From NCBI GenBank assembly GCA_950059165.1, contig CATLUC010000047.1, forward strand, positions 1 through 11,222: 11,222 nt of DNA, read 5' to 3'. The translations under genes and the position numbers were made by a program. Every line of letters starts with the position of its first letter. Within the stretch, counting starts at the first letter, position 1. The stretch comes from an uncultured Clostridium sp. GTDB lineage: Bacteria; Bacillota; Clostridia; TANB77; CAG-508. Below the pieces are notes generated by a model. The model was not told the DNA's origin and ran no database searches. It saw only the letters and a program-made list of their open reading frames with translations. Below are positions 1 through 6,747 of the stretch, one piece after another.

Positions 1-233
1 TAAAAATAGTATACATTGCTATACACGAAAAGCCAAAAATAAGAATTTAACTTATTTTAATGTTAAACCTTTTTGACTTTTTCTACTTTTACTTAAACAA
101 GAGTTTTACTTCAATTTTCAATGTTCTATTATTTTCAAAAATAGCTCATAATAATTTCCTAAAATCATTTTATCAATAATTAAAGGTGCTGTCAGCAAGT
201 TTTCATAACTTTTATAATAATTTCATAAAATAT
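1..233. other. AT-rich intergenic stretch, no gene seen
   Basis: This stretch lies downstream of the RluB-type gene on the minus strand. I find no reading frame with a ribosome binding site and recognisable protein, and no convincing GC-rich hairpin with a T tail. A weak palindrome (GTATA arms, near 10-26) and a short TGCTG/CAGCA palindrome (near 187-197) are the only local symmetries. A possible plus-strand frame from about 186 is low-complexity and antisense to the gene end, so I do not call it. Confidence 0.5.
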
Positions 234-292
234 TTCAGTCTGTCCCTATTATGCCCATTTGGGTGCTTCAGTGCCTGTCCCACTTATGCCCA
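234..292. repeat. imperfect direct repeat across the 3' end of the RluB-type gene
   Basis: Two related units, 234-257 (24 bp) and 267-292 (26 bp), are separated by 9 bp. Both begin TTCAGT, contain CTGTCCC and end TTATGCCCA or ATTATGCCCA. On the minus strand they read as TGGGCATAA, then GGGACAG, then ACTGAA. The second unit overlaps the last codons of the pseudouridine synthase gene, including both the stop currently used and the stop of the alternative frame. This suggests a local duplication that reshaped the gene's end. The function is unknown. Confidence 0.65.
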
Positions 293-1003
293 AGTATGCC
301 TACAATTTCTTTTTGTGTTAGATTTCTCCATGTTCCGAATCGGTAAGTCCTTTACACCTATTCCTGCGATTTTGCTTCTATGTAAGGCTAGAACTTTATG
401 ATTAATTGCTTCACACATTTTGCGAACCTGCCTATTTCTCCCCTCATGTATTGTAATTTCTAGCCTAGATTGATTTTTCTCATTATCTATTTTTAGTATT
501 TTTACTTTTGCTGGTTTTGTTATATAATCTTCTATTTTTACTCCATTTCTTAAATTTTCTACTTCTTCTTTTGTTACCTGACCTTTTAAAGTTACTGTAT
601 ATGTCTTTTCTATTTCATGTTTTGGATGTGTTACTTGATATACAAAATCCCCATCATTTGTTAATATTAAGGCTCCTGAAGTGTACATATCTAATCTTCC
701 TACTGGTACAATTCTTTGTTTTATTTTTACTAAATCCAATACAGAATCTCTATTAAATTGGTCATTTGCTGTTGTTACATATCCAATTGGCTTGTTTAAT
801 AAGATATATACTTTTTGTTCTGAGGCTTTTACGATTTTTCCCTCGTATTCTACTTTGTCTTTTTGAGGTATAATTTTTGTTCCTAGCTCTTTGACAGTTT
901 TGCCATTGACTTTGATTTTTCCTTGCAAAATTAGTTCCTCTGCTTTTCTTCTTGATGCAATTCCTGCTTCAGCAATATATTTTTGTAATCGTATTTCCTC
1001 CAA
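284..1003 (-). CDS. rluB: RluB/RsuA-type rRNA pseudouridine synthase, C-terminus frameshifted
   Basis: This enzyme family isomerises a uridine in rRNA (RluB: 23S helix 89 region) to pseudouridine. An N-terminal S4 RNA-binding domain (about residues 4-50: RLQKYIAEAGIASRRKAEE) precedes the catalytic domain, with the GRLDMYTSG motif at 102-110 and probable catalytic Asp105. GRNRQVRKMCE (188-198) is the usual late motif. I start at TTG 1001-1003, giving MEEIRLQKY, with AAGGAAG upstream; a frame extension to 1048 has no family similarity. After Ile222 the frame runs into an atypical tail ending at 284. Removing one base near 337 restores a family-like tail (GTWRNLTQKEIVGILG) ending at 268. The core is intact, so it may still work. 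RluB versus another RsuA-family member cannot be settled by eye. Confidence 0.88.
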   Translation of the reverse strand: MEEIRLQKYIAEAGIASRRKAEELILQGKIKVNGKTVKELGTKIIPQKDKVEYEGKIVKASEQKVYILLNKPIGYVTTANDQFNRDSVLDLVKIKQRIVPVGRLDMYTSGALILTNDGDFVYQVTHPKHEIEKTYTVTLKGQVTKEEVENLRNGVKIEDYITKPAKVKILKIDNEKNQSRLEITIHEGRNRQVRKMCEAINHKVLALHRSKIAGIGVKDLPIRNMEKSNTKRNCRHTWA

Positions 1004-1070
1004 ATTTATCTTCCTTTCTAATATATCATAGCTATAACTAATGTACAAAATTTATTATTTATATTATGTA

Positions 1071-1748
1071 TTATGACAATTCTTCTTTTACCCATAAAAT
1101 ATTTTCTTTTAGTTTTTCTATTAGTTCTTCCTTTGTAAATAAACTATATTCCTCTTCTTCCTCTTTGTTTTCTTCTTTGACCAATTCCTCTATATAAACA
1201 ACCGTATTTTTTATATCATCATTTGTATATTGAAATTCCTCTAATACATCACTATATTGCTTTATTAATTCAGTAAATACAGGAGTATTTATTTTTTTAG
1301 TATGTTTTAAATAATTTGTAAATTGACCAAAGTCCTTTTGTTTAATTCTTACTGCTTCATCCCATTCACATATTTTTTTTTTTTTTTTTTTTAACTTTAA
1401 TTTTACTAAATCTTTTTCTTTATCAAAATTATAAAAATACTTTCCAACTGCATAGTTATTCCAGTAATAATCTGTTAACAAATGGCAATAATAACCTTTT
1501 ATAATTGGATTTGACATTTGATTTTTATATTTTTCCTTGAAATACTCTATATCTGGCAATTTAACAACAATATTATTTAATTCTTTTAATTTTGGAAAAT
1601 GTGTTGAATAATCTCTAATAATTTTAGATACTTTTTTCACATTATATCCCTCTAAAATATCTGGCATGATATTTGCAAATAAAAATTCATTTTTTTCTTT
1701 AGTTTGTATCTCATTTGCAACAACCAAATGTGTAATCCAAGACGGCAC
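1071..1748 (-). CDS. zinc-dependent phospholipase C-like protein
   Basis: This 225-residue protein resembles the zinc-dependent phospholipase C-like family common in clostridia. His and Asp residues sit where metal ligands would be expected: His7 (WITHLVV), Asp30 (NIMPDI), His50, His89 and Asp93 (HLLTDYYW). I choose GTG at 1746-1748 because AAAGGAGG lies 8 nt upstream and the protein then begins MPSWITHL, as in the family; the longer frame to 1802 has no such support. There is no signal peptide or membrane helix, so a secreted phospholipase role is doubtful and the substrate is unknown. Residues 120-125 are six lysines encoded inside a run of 20 A. The C-terminal half is Glu/Lys-rich and probably helical. 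It lies 64 nt after the RluD-type gene and probably shares its transcript. Confidence 0.7.
   Translation of the reverse strand: MPSWITHLVVANEIQTKEKNEFLFANIMPDILEGYNVKKVSKIIRDYSTHFPKLKELNNIVVKLPDIEYFKEKYKNQMSNPIIKGYYCHLLTDYYWNNYAVGKYFYNFDKEKDLVKLKLKKKKKKICEWDEAVRIKQKDFGQFTNYLKHTKKINTPVFTELIKQYSDVLEEFQYTNDDIKNTVVYIEELVKEENKEEEEEYSLFTKEELIEKLKENILWVKEELS
1373..1392. repeat. 20-nt poly-T (poly-A on the coding strand) inside a gene
   Basis: Twenty consecutive T on the plus strand encode the six-lysine run of the phospholipase-like protein. The frame matches the protein on both sides, so this length is the in-frame state. Any change not a multiple of three would truncate the product at about half length. 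Runs this long are prone to slippage and to sequencing error. Confidence 0.95.
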
Positions 1749-1812
1749 AGCACTTTCCTCCTTTGAATAGTAATTTAAAATCCCTTTAAAAACTAATATC
1801 AATAACTTTTAA

Positions 1813-2745
1813 TTATTTTATTTGACTTTCCGTGATTTTTTCCTCCGTCCCCAAAATCATTTTAAAATATTCTGGCAATGGTGCTTCTAAATACATTTCC
1901 TTTCCAGTTGATGGGTGCTTAAATTGCAAGCTTTTTGCATGTAAGCATTGTCCTTGTATTCCCCACTCATTTTTACCATTTGAATAAACTGCATCTCCAA
2001 TAATTGGATATCCAATTTGAGATAAGTGTACTCTTATTTGATGGGTTCTTCCTGTTTCTATTTTTACTTCTAATAATGTGACATTATGCTCATAATATCT
2101 TTCTAATACCTTAAAATGTGTAATTGCCTCTTTCCCATTTTTGGTTACTGCCATCTTTTTTCTGTCTTTTGTACTTCTTCCAATTGGCATATTAATGGTT
2201 GCTTCATTTTCCTTGACTAACCCTCTAACTACTGCTATGTATGTTTTTTTGACTTCATGTTTTTTTATTTGTTCACTTAAATTAATATGTGCTTTATCAT
2301 TTTTGGCTACAATTAAAATTCCTGATGTATCTTTATCAATTCTGTGCACTATACCTGGTCTTATTTCTCCACCAATTCCAGATAATGTGTCTTTACAAAT
2401 TGCCATAACAGCATTTACTAAAGTTCCATCTGGATTTCCGTTTGCTGGGTGTACTACCATTCCTTTAGGTTTATTAACTACAATTATATCTTGGTCTTCA
2501 TAAATAATGTCTAATGGTATATCTTGAGCCTTTAGATTCGTTTCCTTTGGCTGTTCTTCTTCTACTGTTATTTTGTCATTTTCTTGTATTTTATAAGATG
2601 GTTTTGTTTTTTTGCCATTTACTAATATTTTTTCCTCTTCTATTAATCTTTGTACTGCTACCCTAGATAGCCCATTCTTTTGTTTTGCTAAATAACTATC
2701 AATTCTGATTTTATCATCCTCATTTTTAACTACAAAAACTTCCAA
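1813..2745 (-). CDS. rluD: RluA/RluD-family 23S rRNA pseudouridine synthase
   Basis: The family makes pseudouridine in 23S rRNA (RluD: helix 69, positions 1911/1915/1917 in E. coli). The 310-residue protein has an N-terminal S4 domain (about 12-65), then the catalytic domain with VVNKPKGMVVHPA (89-101), the signature HRIDKDTSG (134-142, catalytic Asp137) and GRTHQIRVHLSQIGYPIIGD (232-251). Length and layout are normal for RluD/YlyB. The start is TTG 2743-2745, with AAAAGGAG 8-9 nt upstream. That binding site sits inside the last codons of lspA, whose stop is 5 nt away, so the two genes are probably translationally coupled. The lspA-rluD pair matches lspA-ylyB in Bacillus subtilis. Assignment to the family is firm; the exact target uridines are inferred. 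Confidence 0.93.
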   Translation of the reverse strand: MEVFVVKNEDDKIRIDSYLAKQKNGLSRVAVQRLIEEEKILVNGKKTKPSYKIQENDKITVEEEQPKETNLKAQDIPLDIIYEDQDIIVVNKPKGMVVHPANGNPDGTLVNAVMAICKDTLSGIGGEIRPGIVHRIDKDTSGILIVAKNDKAHINLSEQIKKHEVKKTYIAVVRGLVKENEATINMPIGRSTKDRKKMAVTKNGKEAITHFKVLERYYEHNVTLLEVKIETGRTHQIRVHLSQIGYPIIGDAVYSNGKNEWGIQGQCLHAKSLQFKHPSTGKEMYLEAPLPEYFKMILGTEEKITESQIK

Positions 2746-2750
2746 AATAA

Positions 2751-3254
2751 CTACTCCTTTTTATTCTTCCATTCTTTTACTGTAAATACTGCAAATATAG
2801 CTGCAACTGCAACCCAGCCAATTAATATAAACAAATCTGCAATATTTATAACTGGCAAATTAACAACTTGACCAAAATCAATAAATTCTGTTACATATCC
2901 ACGTATCAACTTATCAATTACATTTGAAATTCCACCTGCTAAAATAAAACTTAAAAACACTTTCAACTTTTTATCTACAAATTCATTTTGTCTAGAAATA
3001 AATTTAAAAATCACACCCAAAATAGCCAAATTTGTAGCCAAATACATAACTTTTGAATTAGAACCTATTCCATAAGCTGCTTTATTATTTTCACTAATTT
3101 TAAATGTTAATACCCCTGAAATAACATCAATTTCATTTGAACTTTGAACCCAAATTTTGGTTATTTGGTCTACTAAAACTATAATAAGTACAATACAAAT
3201 TAACAAAATGGCTTCTTTATTTAATTTCCCCTTTTCCTTCAATTTTACTACCAT
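2751..3254 (-). CDS. lspA: lipoprotein signal peptidase (signal peptidase II)
   Basis: LspA is the inner-membrane aspartyl protease that removes the signal peptide of diacylglyceryl-modified prolipoproteins ahead of the lipid-bearing cysteine. The 167-residue protein has four hydrophobic segments (about 14-35, 66-86, 96-112, 137-158). Family motifs are in order: VDQITK (28-33), NKAAYGIG (57-64, the NxGAAFG-like box), GGISNVIDKL (107-116) and INIADLFI (136-143). The catalytic pair is Asp114 and Asp140. ATG 3252-3254 follows AAAGGA almost without a gap, a tight spacing that may mean modest translation. It sits between the large membrane protein upstream and the RluD-type gene downstream. An unusual inverted-repeat leader ends 10 nt before the start. 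Confidence 0.95.
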   Translation of the reverse strand: MVVKLKEKGKLNKEAILLICIVLIIVLVDQITKIWVQSSNEIDVISGVLTFKISENNKAAYGIGSNSKVMYLATNLAILGVIFKFISRQNEFVDKKLKVFLSFILAGGISNVIDKLIRGYVTEFIDFGQVVNLPVINIADLFILIGWVAVAAIFAVFTVKEWKNKKE

Positions 3255-3264
3255 TCCTTTCTCT

Positions 3265-3348
3265 TTATTACCTGATACTTTTTGTAATTATGCAGGCAAA
3301 ATAATAATTTTTATATTTTGCCTACATTATAAAATTGTCAGATAATAA
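3265..3348 (-). promoter_or_regulatory. nested inverted-repeat leader in front of lspA
   Basis: Two stems are nested. The outer stem pairs 3338-3348 with 3265-3275: 11 bp, fully paired only in the minus-strand RNA, where one pair is U-G; on the plus strand it is a C/A mismatch. The inner stem pairs 3314-3323 with 3294-3303: 10 perfect bp (AGGCAAAATA / TATTTTGCCT) around a 10-nt loop. The structure fills most of the gap between the upstream membrane-protein gene and lspA and closes next to the lspA ribosome binding site. No T tail follows, so it is a poor terminator. It could be a translational control element, an RNA-processing site or a small palindromic repeat. Confidence 0.5.
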
Positions 3349-3363
3349 CAGCTTTTTGTAGAC

Positions 3364-5028
3364 TTATTTTACAATTTCATAAATCACAAAATGTTCATCT
3401 TGATACAATTGCTTGTATTTTTCTGGTTCTGTTTTAGTTATAATCATATTTACTTTTGAATTTTTATAAGTAATTACATGTGTCATATCATATTTTTTAA
3501 ATATATCTCCATAAAACTTTCCAATACTAGAAGTATCTATAAAATCTGAAAAAATATCTTCTTCTTTTCCACTAAATTCTGGTGCATATAAATCTGCCCT
3601 TGAGTCTATAAATACTGGAATTCCTCTATATAATAAATAACTTCCATAATTATATTCATTGTAAAATCTTGCTGTTTCTAAATTAATATTTTCTAAAATA
3701 AAATCAGAAGCTTGCACTGGGTAAGTACTTTCATCTACATATTTATCATCAAATTTATCTTTTGCAAAATAATAACCTAAAGCTAAAGTTGCAATTGTTA
3801 TAATTATTACACCTACAAGATTTATCATTTTTTCTAACATCTCTTGCTCTTTTGCTTTTGTATAAATACCAACTAATTGAACCATCCATCTATTTAAAAT
3901 AAATGACCCCATTAAAACAAACATAGTCGCTTGTCGCTTGGTTTTTAGCATTAAGTAGCATAATCCACCTAACATGAATAAATCACATAATCTGATTTTT
4001 GTTTTTGTAAAAATCAAAATAGCTAAAACAAAAATTAATGTGCAAAGTATGCCTGTGTCTGATACTAAAGTCATTGGCAAGTGTTCATTAATGTTTTGTG
4101 TTGTATTTCCTTGCATTGTTTTTGCTAAATATGTATATGGTGTAGTTCCTAATGGTGTTAATAACCCTGTTAGTAAGCAAATTATCATAATTAAAATTAG
4201 CCATTTAACATTATTTTTTTTCTCTAATTTTATTTTATATGGGTTTTGCAATTCTTTTGTTCTTTTTACTTTTACTTTGTCAATTTGGGTTTCAATAGCT
4301 TCTTGCTCTTTTTTTAGTTTTTCTATTTTCTCTTCTTGTCCACCTTTTTTAGACAATTGCTTTATTCTAATTTTCAATATCTGTGTTTTTATTTTTCTGT
4401 ATATAATTATGTCTGCACATACTGTTATAAGATATTCTGCTATATATGGTAAATATAGTACAAAATAAAATGGAAATACTGCTACATGTAAGTTAGCAAT
4501 TAAAATTGGGATAATAATCAAACCAATTGCATATTTCTTTTTCTTTGTTTCAATAAATTGTTCAATAAAATAGATTGTTAGTACAAATAAAATAAATGTT
4601 ACTAATTGTGCCCTTGCTGCAATGTATGACCTAAGCAAATACATTGCTCCTATTGTAATTACAAATGAAAACACTTGGTTTTTGTTAAGTTTTTTGCTTA
4701 TAAAGTAAAGTGATAGCCCTAATATAACTGACAAAATACAAGTTGTTATATAAATACCTGTAAATCCAAATAAGTTATATATTAAATAGGTTAATAAGTC
4801 ATATAGCCAATGTGGATATGTGTAAGCTAAATCTTGGTGCCATGAAAATGGGTCTTGTCCATCTATTCCATTGTTTGCAATATGTTCTCCTATTTTTATT
4901 GTGTAATATGTATCATTTTGAAATGTTACTGGTGTTAGTGCAATACATATAATTGCAATTAACATTACTGCTAGTACAGTAAATTTAATTGATACACTTA
5001 TTTTTTTCTTTTTAGTTTTTTCTTCCAT
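3364..5028 (-). CDS. multi-spanning membrane protein, GT-C glycosyltransferase-like
   Basis: This 554-residue protein has about ten or more hydrophobic helices between residues 12 and 435 and a soluble C-terminal part (about 435-554). After the first helix, the outer loop holds NDTYY (38-42) and DPFSWH (59-64), reminiscent of the acidic first loop of GT-C polyprenyl-phosphate glycosyltransferases. A charged, probably coiled-coil cytoplasmic segment (about 215-270) interrupts the membrane domain. The C-terminal part contains YGSYLLYRGIPVFIDSRADLY, a pattern I recall from uncharacterised membrane proteins of this type. ATG 5026-5028 is chosen because GGAGG lies 5 nt upstream; the longer frame starts with a TTG overlapping that site. 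It follows the SSB terminator, so it probably has its own promoter. Donor, acceptor and activity are inference; it might be a non-catalytic relative. Confidence 0.6.
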   Translation of the reverse strand: MEEKTKKKKISVSIKFTVLAVMLIAIICIALTPVTFQNDTYYTIKIGEHIANNGIDGQDPFSWHQDLAYTYPHWLYDLLTYLIYNLFGFTGIYITTCILSVILGLSLYFISKKLNKNQVFSFVITIGAMYLLRSYIAARAQLVTFILFVLTIYFIEQFIETKKKKYAIGLIIIPILIANLHVAVFPFYFVLYLPYIAEYLITVCADIIIYRKIKTQILKIRIKQLSKKGGQEEKIEKLKKEQEAIETQIDKVKVKRTKELQNPYKIKLEKKNNVKWLILIMIICLLTGLLTPLGTTPYTYLAKTMQGNTTQNINEHLPMTLVSDTGILCTLIFVLAILIFTKTKIRLCDLFMLGGLCYLMLKTKRQATMFVLMGSFILNRWMVQLVGIYTKAKEQEMLEKMINLVGVIIITIATLALGYYFAKDKFDDKYVDESTYPVQASDFILENINLETARFYNEYNYGSYLLYRGIPVFIDSRADLYAPEFSGKEEDIFSDFIDTSSIGKFYGDIFKKYDMTHVITYKNSKVNMIITKTEPEKYKQLYQDEHFVIYEIVK

Positions 5029-5092
5029 AAAATCCTCCAAATTTTATTAAAACATCTTTTTTCATTTTTTATCAAAAAAATATGCAAAAAAC

Positions 5093-5125
5093 AATAGGAT
5101 TTTGGGGCCGTCCCTAAATCCTATT
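5093..5125 (-). terminator. intrinsic terminator after the SSB-like gene
   Basis: A 10-bp stem (AATAGGATTT / AAATCCTATT), one T/T mismatch and a GGG/CCC extension enclose a 5-nt loop. In the minus-strand direction the hairpin is followed by GTTTTTTG and another T run. It lies 40 nt after the SSB-like stop codon and about 65 nt before the next start, as expected for a transcription unit boundary. Confidence 0.85.
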
Positions 5126-5165
5126 TATCTATCTATATATATAAACTTATACAATCCATTTTATT

Positions 5166-5873
5166 TTATACAGCTTCTTGGTTTTCTACTTCTGTTCTAT
5201 CCTCTTTTTCAGTAGTTTTTTCTTCAATTACTTCTAAGCTACCAATAGAAACCTCATAAGCTACTCTTGTTTGAGATGTTCCATCTTCATATTTTTTCTC
5301 ATATGTTCTTGATTGAACTCTTCCTACTACTTTTACTTGTGAACCTACTTCTAGGTTTTGGCAAAATCTTGCTGTTCTTCCCCATGCAATACATGGAATA
5401 TAGTCTGATTTATTATATGCTCTATTTACTGCTAATAAAATGTCTGATATTTCTCTGCCAAATGGTGTTTGTCTGTAAATAGGTGTTTTACAAATATATC
5501 CTATTAATACAACTTCGTTTGTAATTGTATCTTTTCTGACTATTTCGTTTTCTTCTTCCTCTTCTTTTTCTTCTACTTCCATGATATCTTTTGCAAATAC
5601 TGTTAAAATTAGTCTGTTTTTTTCGTTTTCATAACTGTTGTAAGACCTAAATTGACCTTTTACTAATAATTTTTTCCCTTCTTGTAATCCATCTTCACCA
5701 ATTAGTCTTTCTGATATGGTAATAGGTATTATGTCTTGATTTCCACTTAAACGTGGTATTCCTAATTTAAAAATATAAAACCTCTCTCCATATATTTCAT
5801 GACTAAATTCTTTTTCTCCTGTAACTTTTCCAACTAGTGTTAAGTAGTTGCTTTCTAAATAATTTGTATCCAA
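5166..5873 (-). CDS. two-OB-fold single-stranded DNA-binding protein
   Basis: Proteins of this family coat single-stranded DNA in replication, repair or recombination. The 235-residue product has an N-terminal OB-like region (about 9-98), an acidic linker (about 99-110, EEKEEEEENE) and a canonical SSB/OB domain (about 118-216) with VVLIGYICKTPIYRQTPFGRE, LAVNRAYNKSDYIPCIAWGRTA and GSQVKVVGRVQSRTYE. It is longer than the usual 150-180-residue SSB and ends ENQEAV, without the acidic DDIPF-type tip that binds partner proteins. I start at TTG 5871-5873: GGGAGGA lies 7-8 nt upstream, and the longer frame to 5957 overlaps the promoter's -10 box. It is probably an accessory SSB, not the housekeeping copy. 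The first OB region is less typical and its role is uncertain. Confidence 0.8.
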   Translation of the reverse strand: MDTNYLESNYLTLVGKVTGEKEFSHEIYGERFYIFKLGIPRLSGNQDIIPITISERLIGEDGLQEGKKLLVKGQFRSYNSYENEKNRLILTVFAKDIMEVEEKEEEEENEIVRKDTITNEVVLIGYICKTPIYRQTPFGREISDILLAVNRAYNKSDYIPCIAWGRTARFCQNLEVGSQVKVVGRVQSRTYEKKYEDGTSQTRVAYEVSIGSLEVIEEKTTEKEDRTEVENQEAV

Positions 5874-5948
5874 TCTTTTTTCCTCCCTACTTTTGTTTTT
5901 TATCGGTATTTGTATATTTTTCATTAGGCTTAAATATTTACATTTTCT

Positions 5949-5977
5949 ATTATACACTATTTTTTTGGTTTTGTCTA
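5949..5977 (-). promoter_or_regulatory. sigma-A-type promoter for the SSB-like gene
   Basis: On the minus strand TAGACA (5972-5977, five of six consensus bases) is followed after exactly 17 nt by a perfect TATAAT (5949-5954). Transcription would start near 5942, leaving a leader of about 70 nt before the TTG start. The promoter overlaps the 5' part of the longest open frame, which excludes a start at 5957. Confidence 0.75.
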
Positions 5978-6016
5978 CATAAAAAGTTAATTTTATTCAA
6001 AAAAGTTATATTTTTC

Positions 6017-6526
6017 CTATGTTATCTCTATTATGTTGTTACAATAAAGTTTAAAAAGTATATCAATAATTAATATTTCATAAGTCTGTAAACGTTTATT
6101 TTTCTCCCTTTTTATTCTCTTTTCTTCTATTTCTATTATGTTTCCTGCCTTGTTTTTTAAGCTCTTTTGCCAATACACCAATACGTCTGTTTCACTTATA
6201 CTAGATACTGTTACATTTGCTTTTTGGTTTAATCCATAAGTAATATAATTTGAACTATTTATTTGATTTTCATTTATATTTTTATCTGTATTTATTATTA
6301 CATATTGTGTGCTATCACAAATTTTTTCTAATATTTCTTGCTGTTCTTTAAACTTTTCTTTATTATCTTCTATTATAATTGTTTCAAATTTTATGTTTTT
6401 TACATTTTCTATACTTCTTAAATTTATTTGAATTAAGCTAATATCTTCTTGTTTCAATTCCTCTAATATTCTTTTCTTGATATTTTCAAAACATTTTTTA
6501 CCTGCAACAACACCGATAAATGACAT
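6017..6526 (-). CDS. uncharacterised 169-residue protein with a Mur-ligase-like motif
   Basis: I do not firmly recognise this protein. It opens MSFIGVVAGKKCFENIKKRILEEL with a hydrophobic strand and possible nucleotide-binding turn, continues as alternating beta/alpha, and has a strand TQYVIINTDKN near 73-83 followed by SNYITYGLNQKANVTVSSI near 91-109. That last stretch resembles the ITYG-type segment of Mur ligases (MurC/MurF-like), but the protein is far too short for a ligase and lacks a clear P-loop. There is no membrane helix or signal peptide. ATG 6524-6526 has AAGGGG about 8 nt upstream. It sits between a deacetylase remnant and the SSB-like gene. A cytoplasmic protein related to wall precursors is a guess only. 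Confidence 0.6.
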   Translation of the reverse strand: MSFIGVVAGKKCFENIKKRILEELKQEDISLIQINLRSIENVKNIKFETIIIEDNKEKFKEQQEILEKICDSTQYVIINTDKNINENQINSSNYITYGLNQKANVTVSSISETDVLVYWQKSLKNKAGNIIEIEEKRIKREKNKRLQTYEILIIDILFKLYCNNIIEIT

Positions 6527-6582
6527 TTTCTATCCCCTTATTTTTTTGATATTATTATTATTTCCTGTTTTGGGAAAATTAT

Positions 6583-6615
6583 ACAAAAATAAAAAAATAA
6601 ATTTTTTTATTTTGT
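6583..6615. repeat. AT-only inverted repeat
   Basis: 6583-6597 and 6602-6615 pair over 14 bp with one bulged A and a TAAA loop; only the C6584-G6614 pair is not A/T. It lies upstream of the 169-residue gene and just beyond the TATAAT at 6578-6583. It may be a DNA cruciform or weak bidirectional terminator; the low GC makes strong termination unlikely. Confidence 0.45.
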
Positions 6616-6628
6616 AATTACTTCTACA

Positions 6629-6650
6629 GAAAAATTCTAGCGAATTTTTC
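6629..6650 (-). terminator. possible terminator of the deacetylase transcript
   Basis: A perfect 9-bp stem (GAAAAATTC / GAATTTTTC) with a 4-nt loop lies about 100 nt after the deacetylase stop codon. The T run is inside the 3' arm, and further U-rich sequence follows on the minus strand. The stem has only two G/C pairs, so strength is uncertain. Confidence 0.35.
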
Positions 6651-6747
6651 GCAGACGAACAAAGACGGAACATATTAGTAACCTAAAAAGTCATAATATA
6701 TTAGTCATGTTCCTTTTGTTCTCTTCTTTTAATTTAATTATATTTTA

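Larger units (their letters stand above)
6527..6747. other. intergenic stretch with two hairpins, no gene seen
   Basis: No reading frame with a binding site is visible. The stretch separates the deacetylase remnant from the 169-residue gene, both on the minus strand. It contains an AT-only palindrome, a perfect 9-bp hairpin and a distant 7-bp inverted repeat (GGAACAT 6667-6673 with ATGTTCC 6707-6713). A minus-strand TATAAT occurs at 6578-6583, but no acceptable -35 box is found 16-18 nt upstream, so I do not call a promoter. Confidence 0.5.

Noticed and set aside
186..401. Plus-strand open frame at the left edge
   Set aside because: It is antisense to the RluB-type gene end, low-complexity and lacks a ribosome binding site.
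2141..2503. Plus-strand 120-codon open frame inside the RluD-type gene
   Set aside because: The opposite strand encodes a complete, motif-rich pseudouridine synthase across the same bases.
3255..3363. T-box or other known riboswitch upstream of lspA
   Set aside because: No T-box consensus, specifier loop or terminator/antiterminator pair is visible; only the nested inverted repeat is supported.
3974..4468. Plus-strand 164-codon open frame inside the large membrane-protein gene
   Set aside because: It is the antisense shadow of a hydrophobic, AT-rich gene and has no binding site or recognisable family.
6667..6713. GGAACAT/ATGTTCC inverted repeat as a terminator
   Set aside because: Only 7 bp pair across a long loop, and the minus strand has no T tail after it. 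No plus-strand gene would need it.
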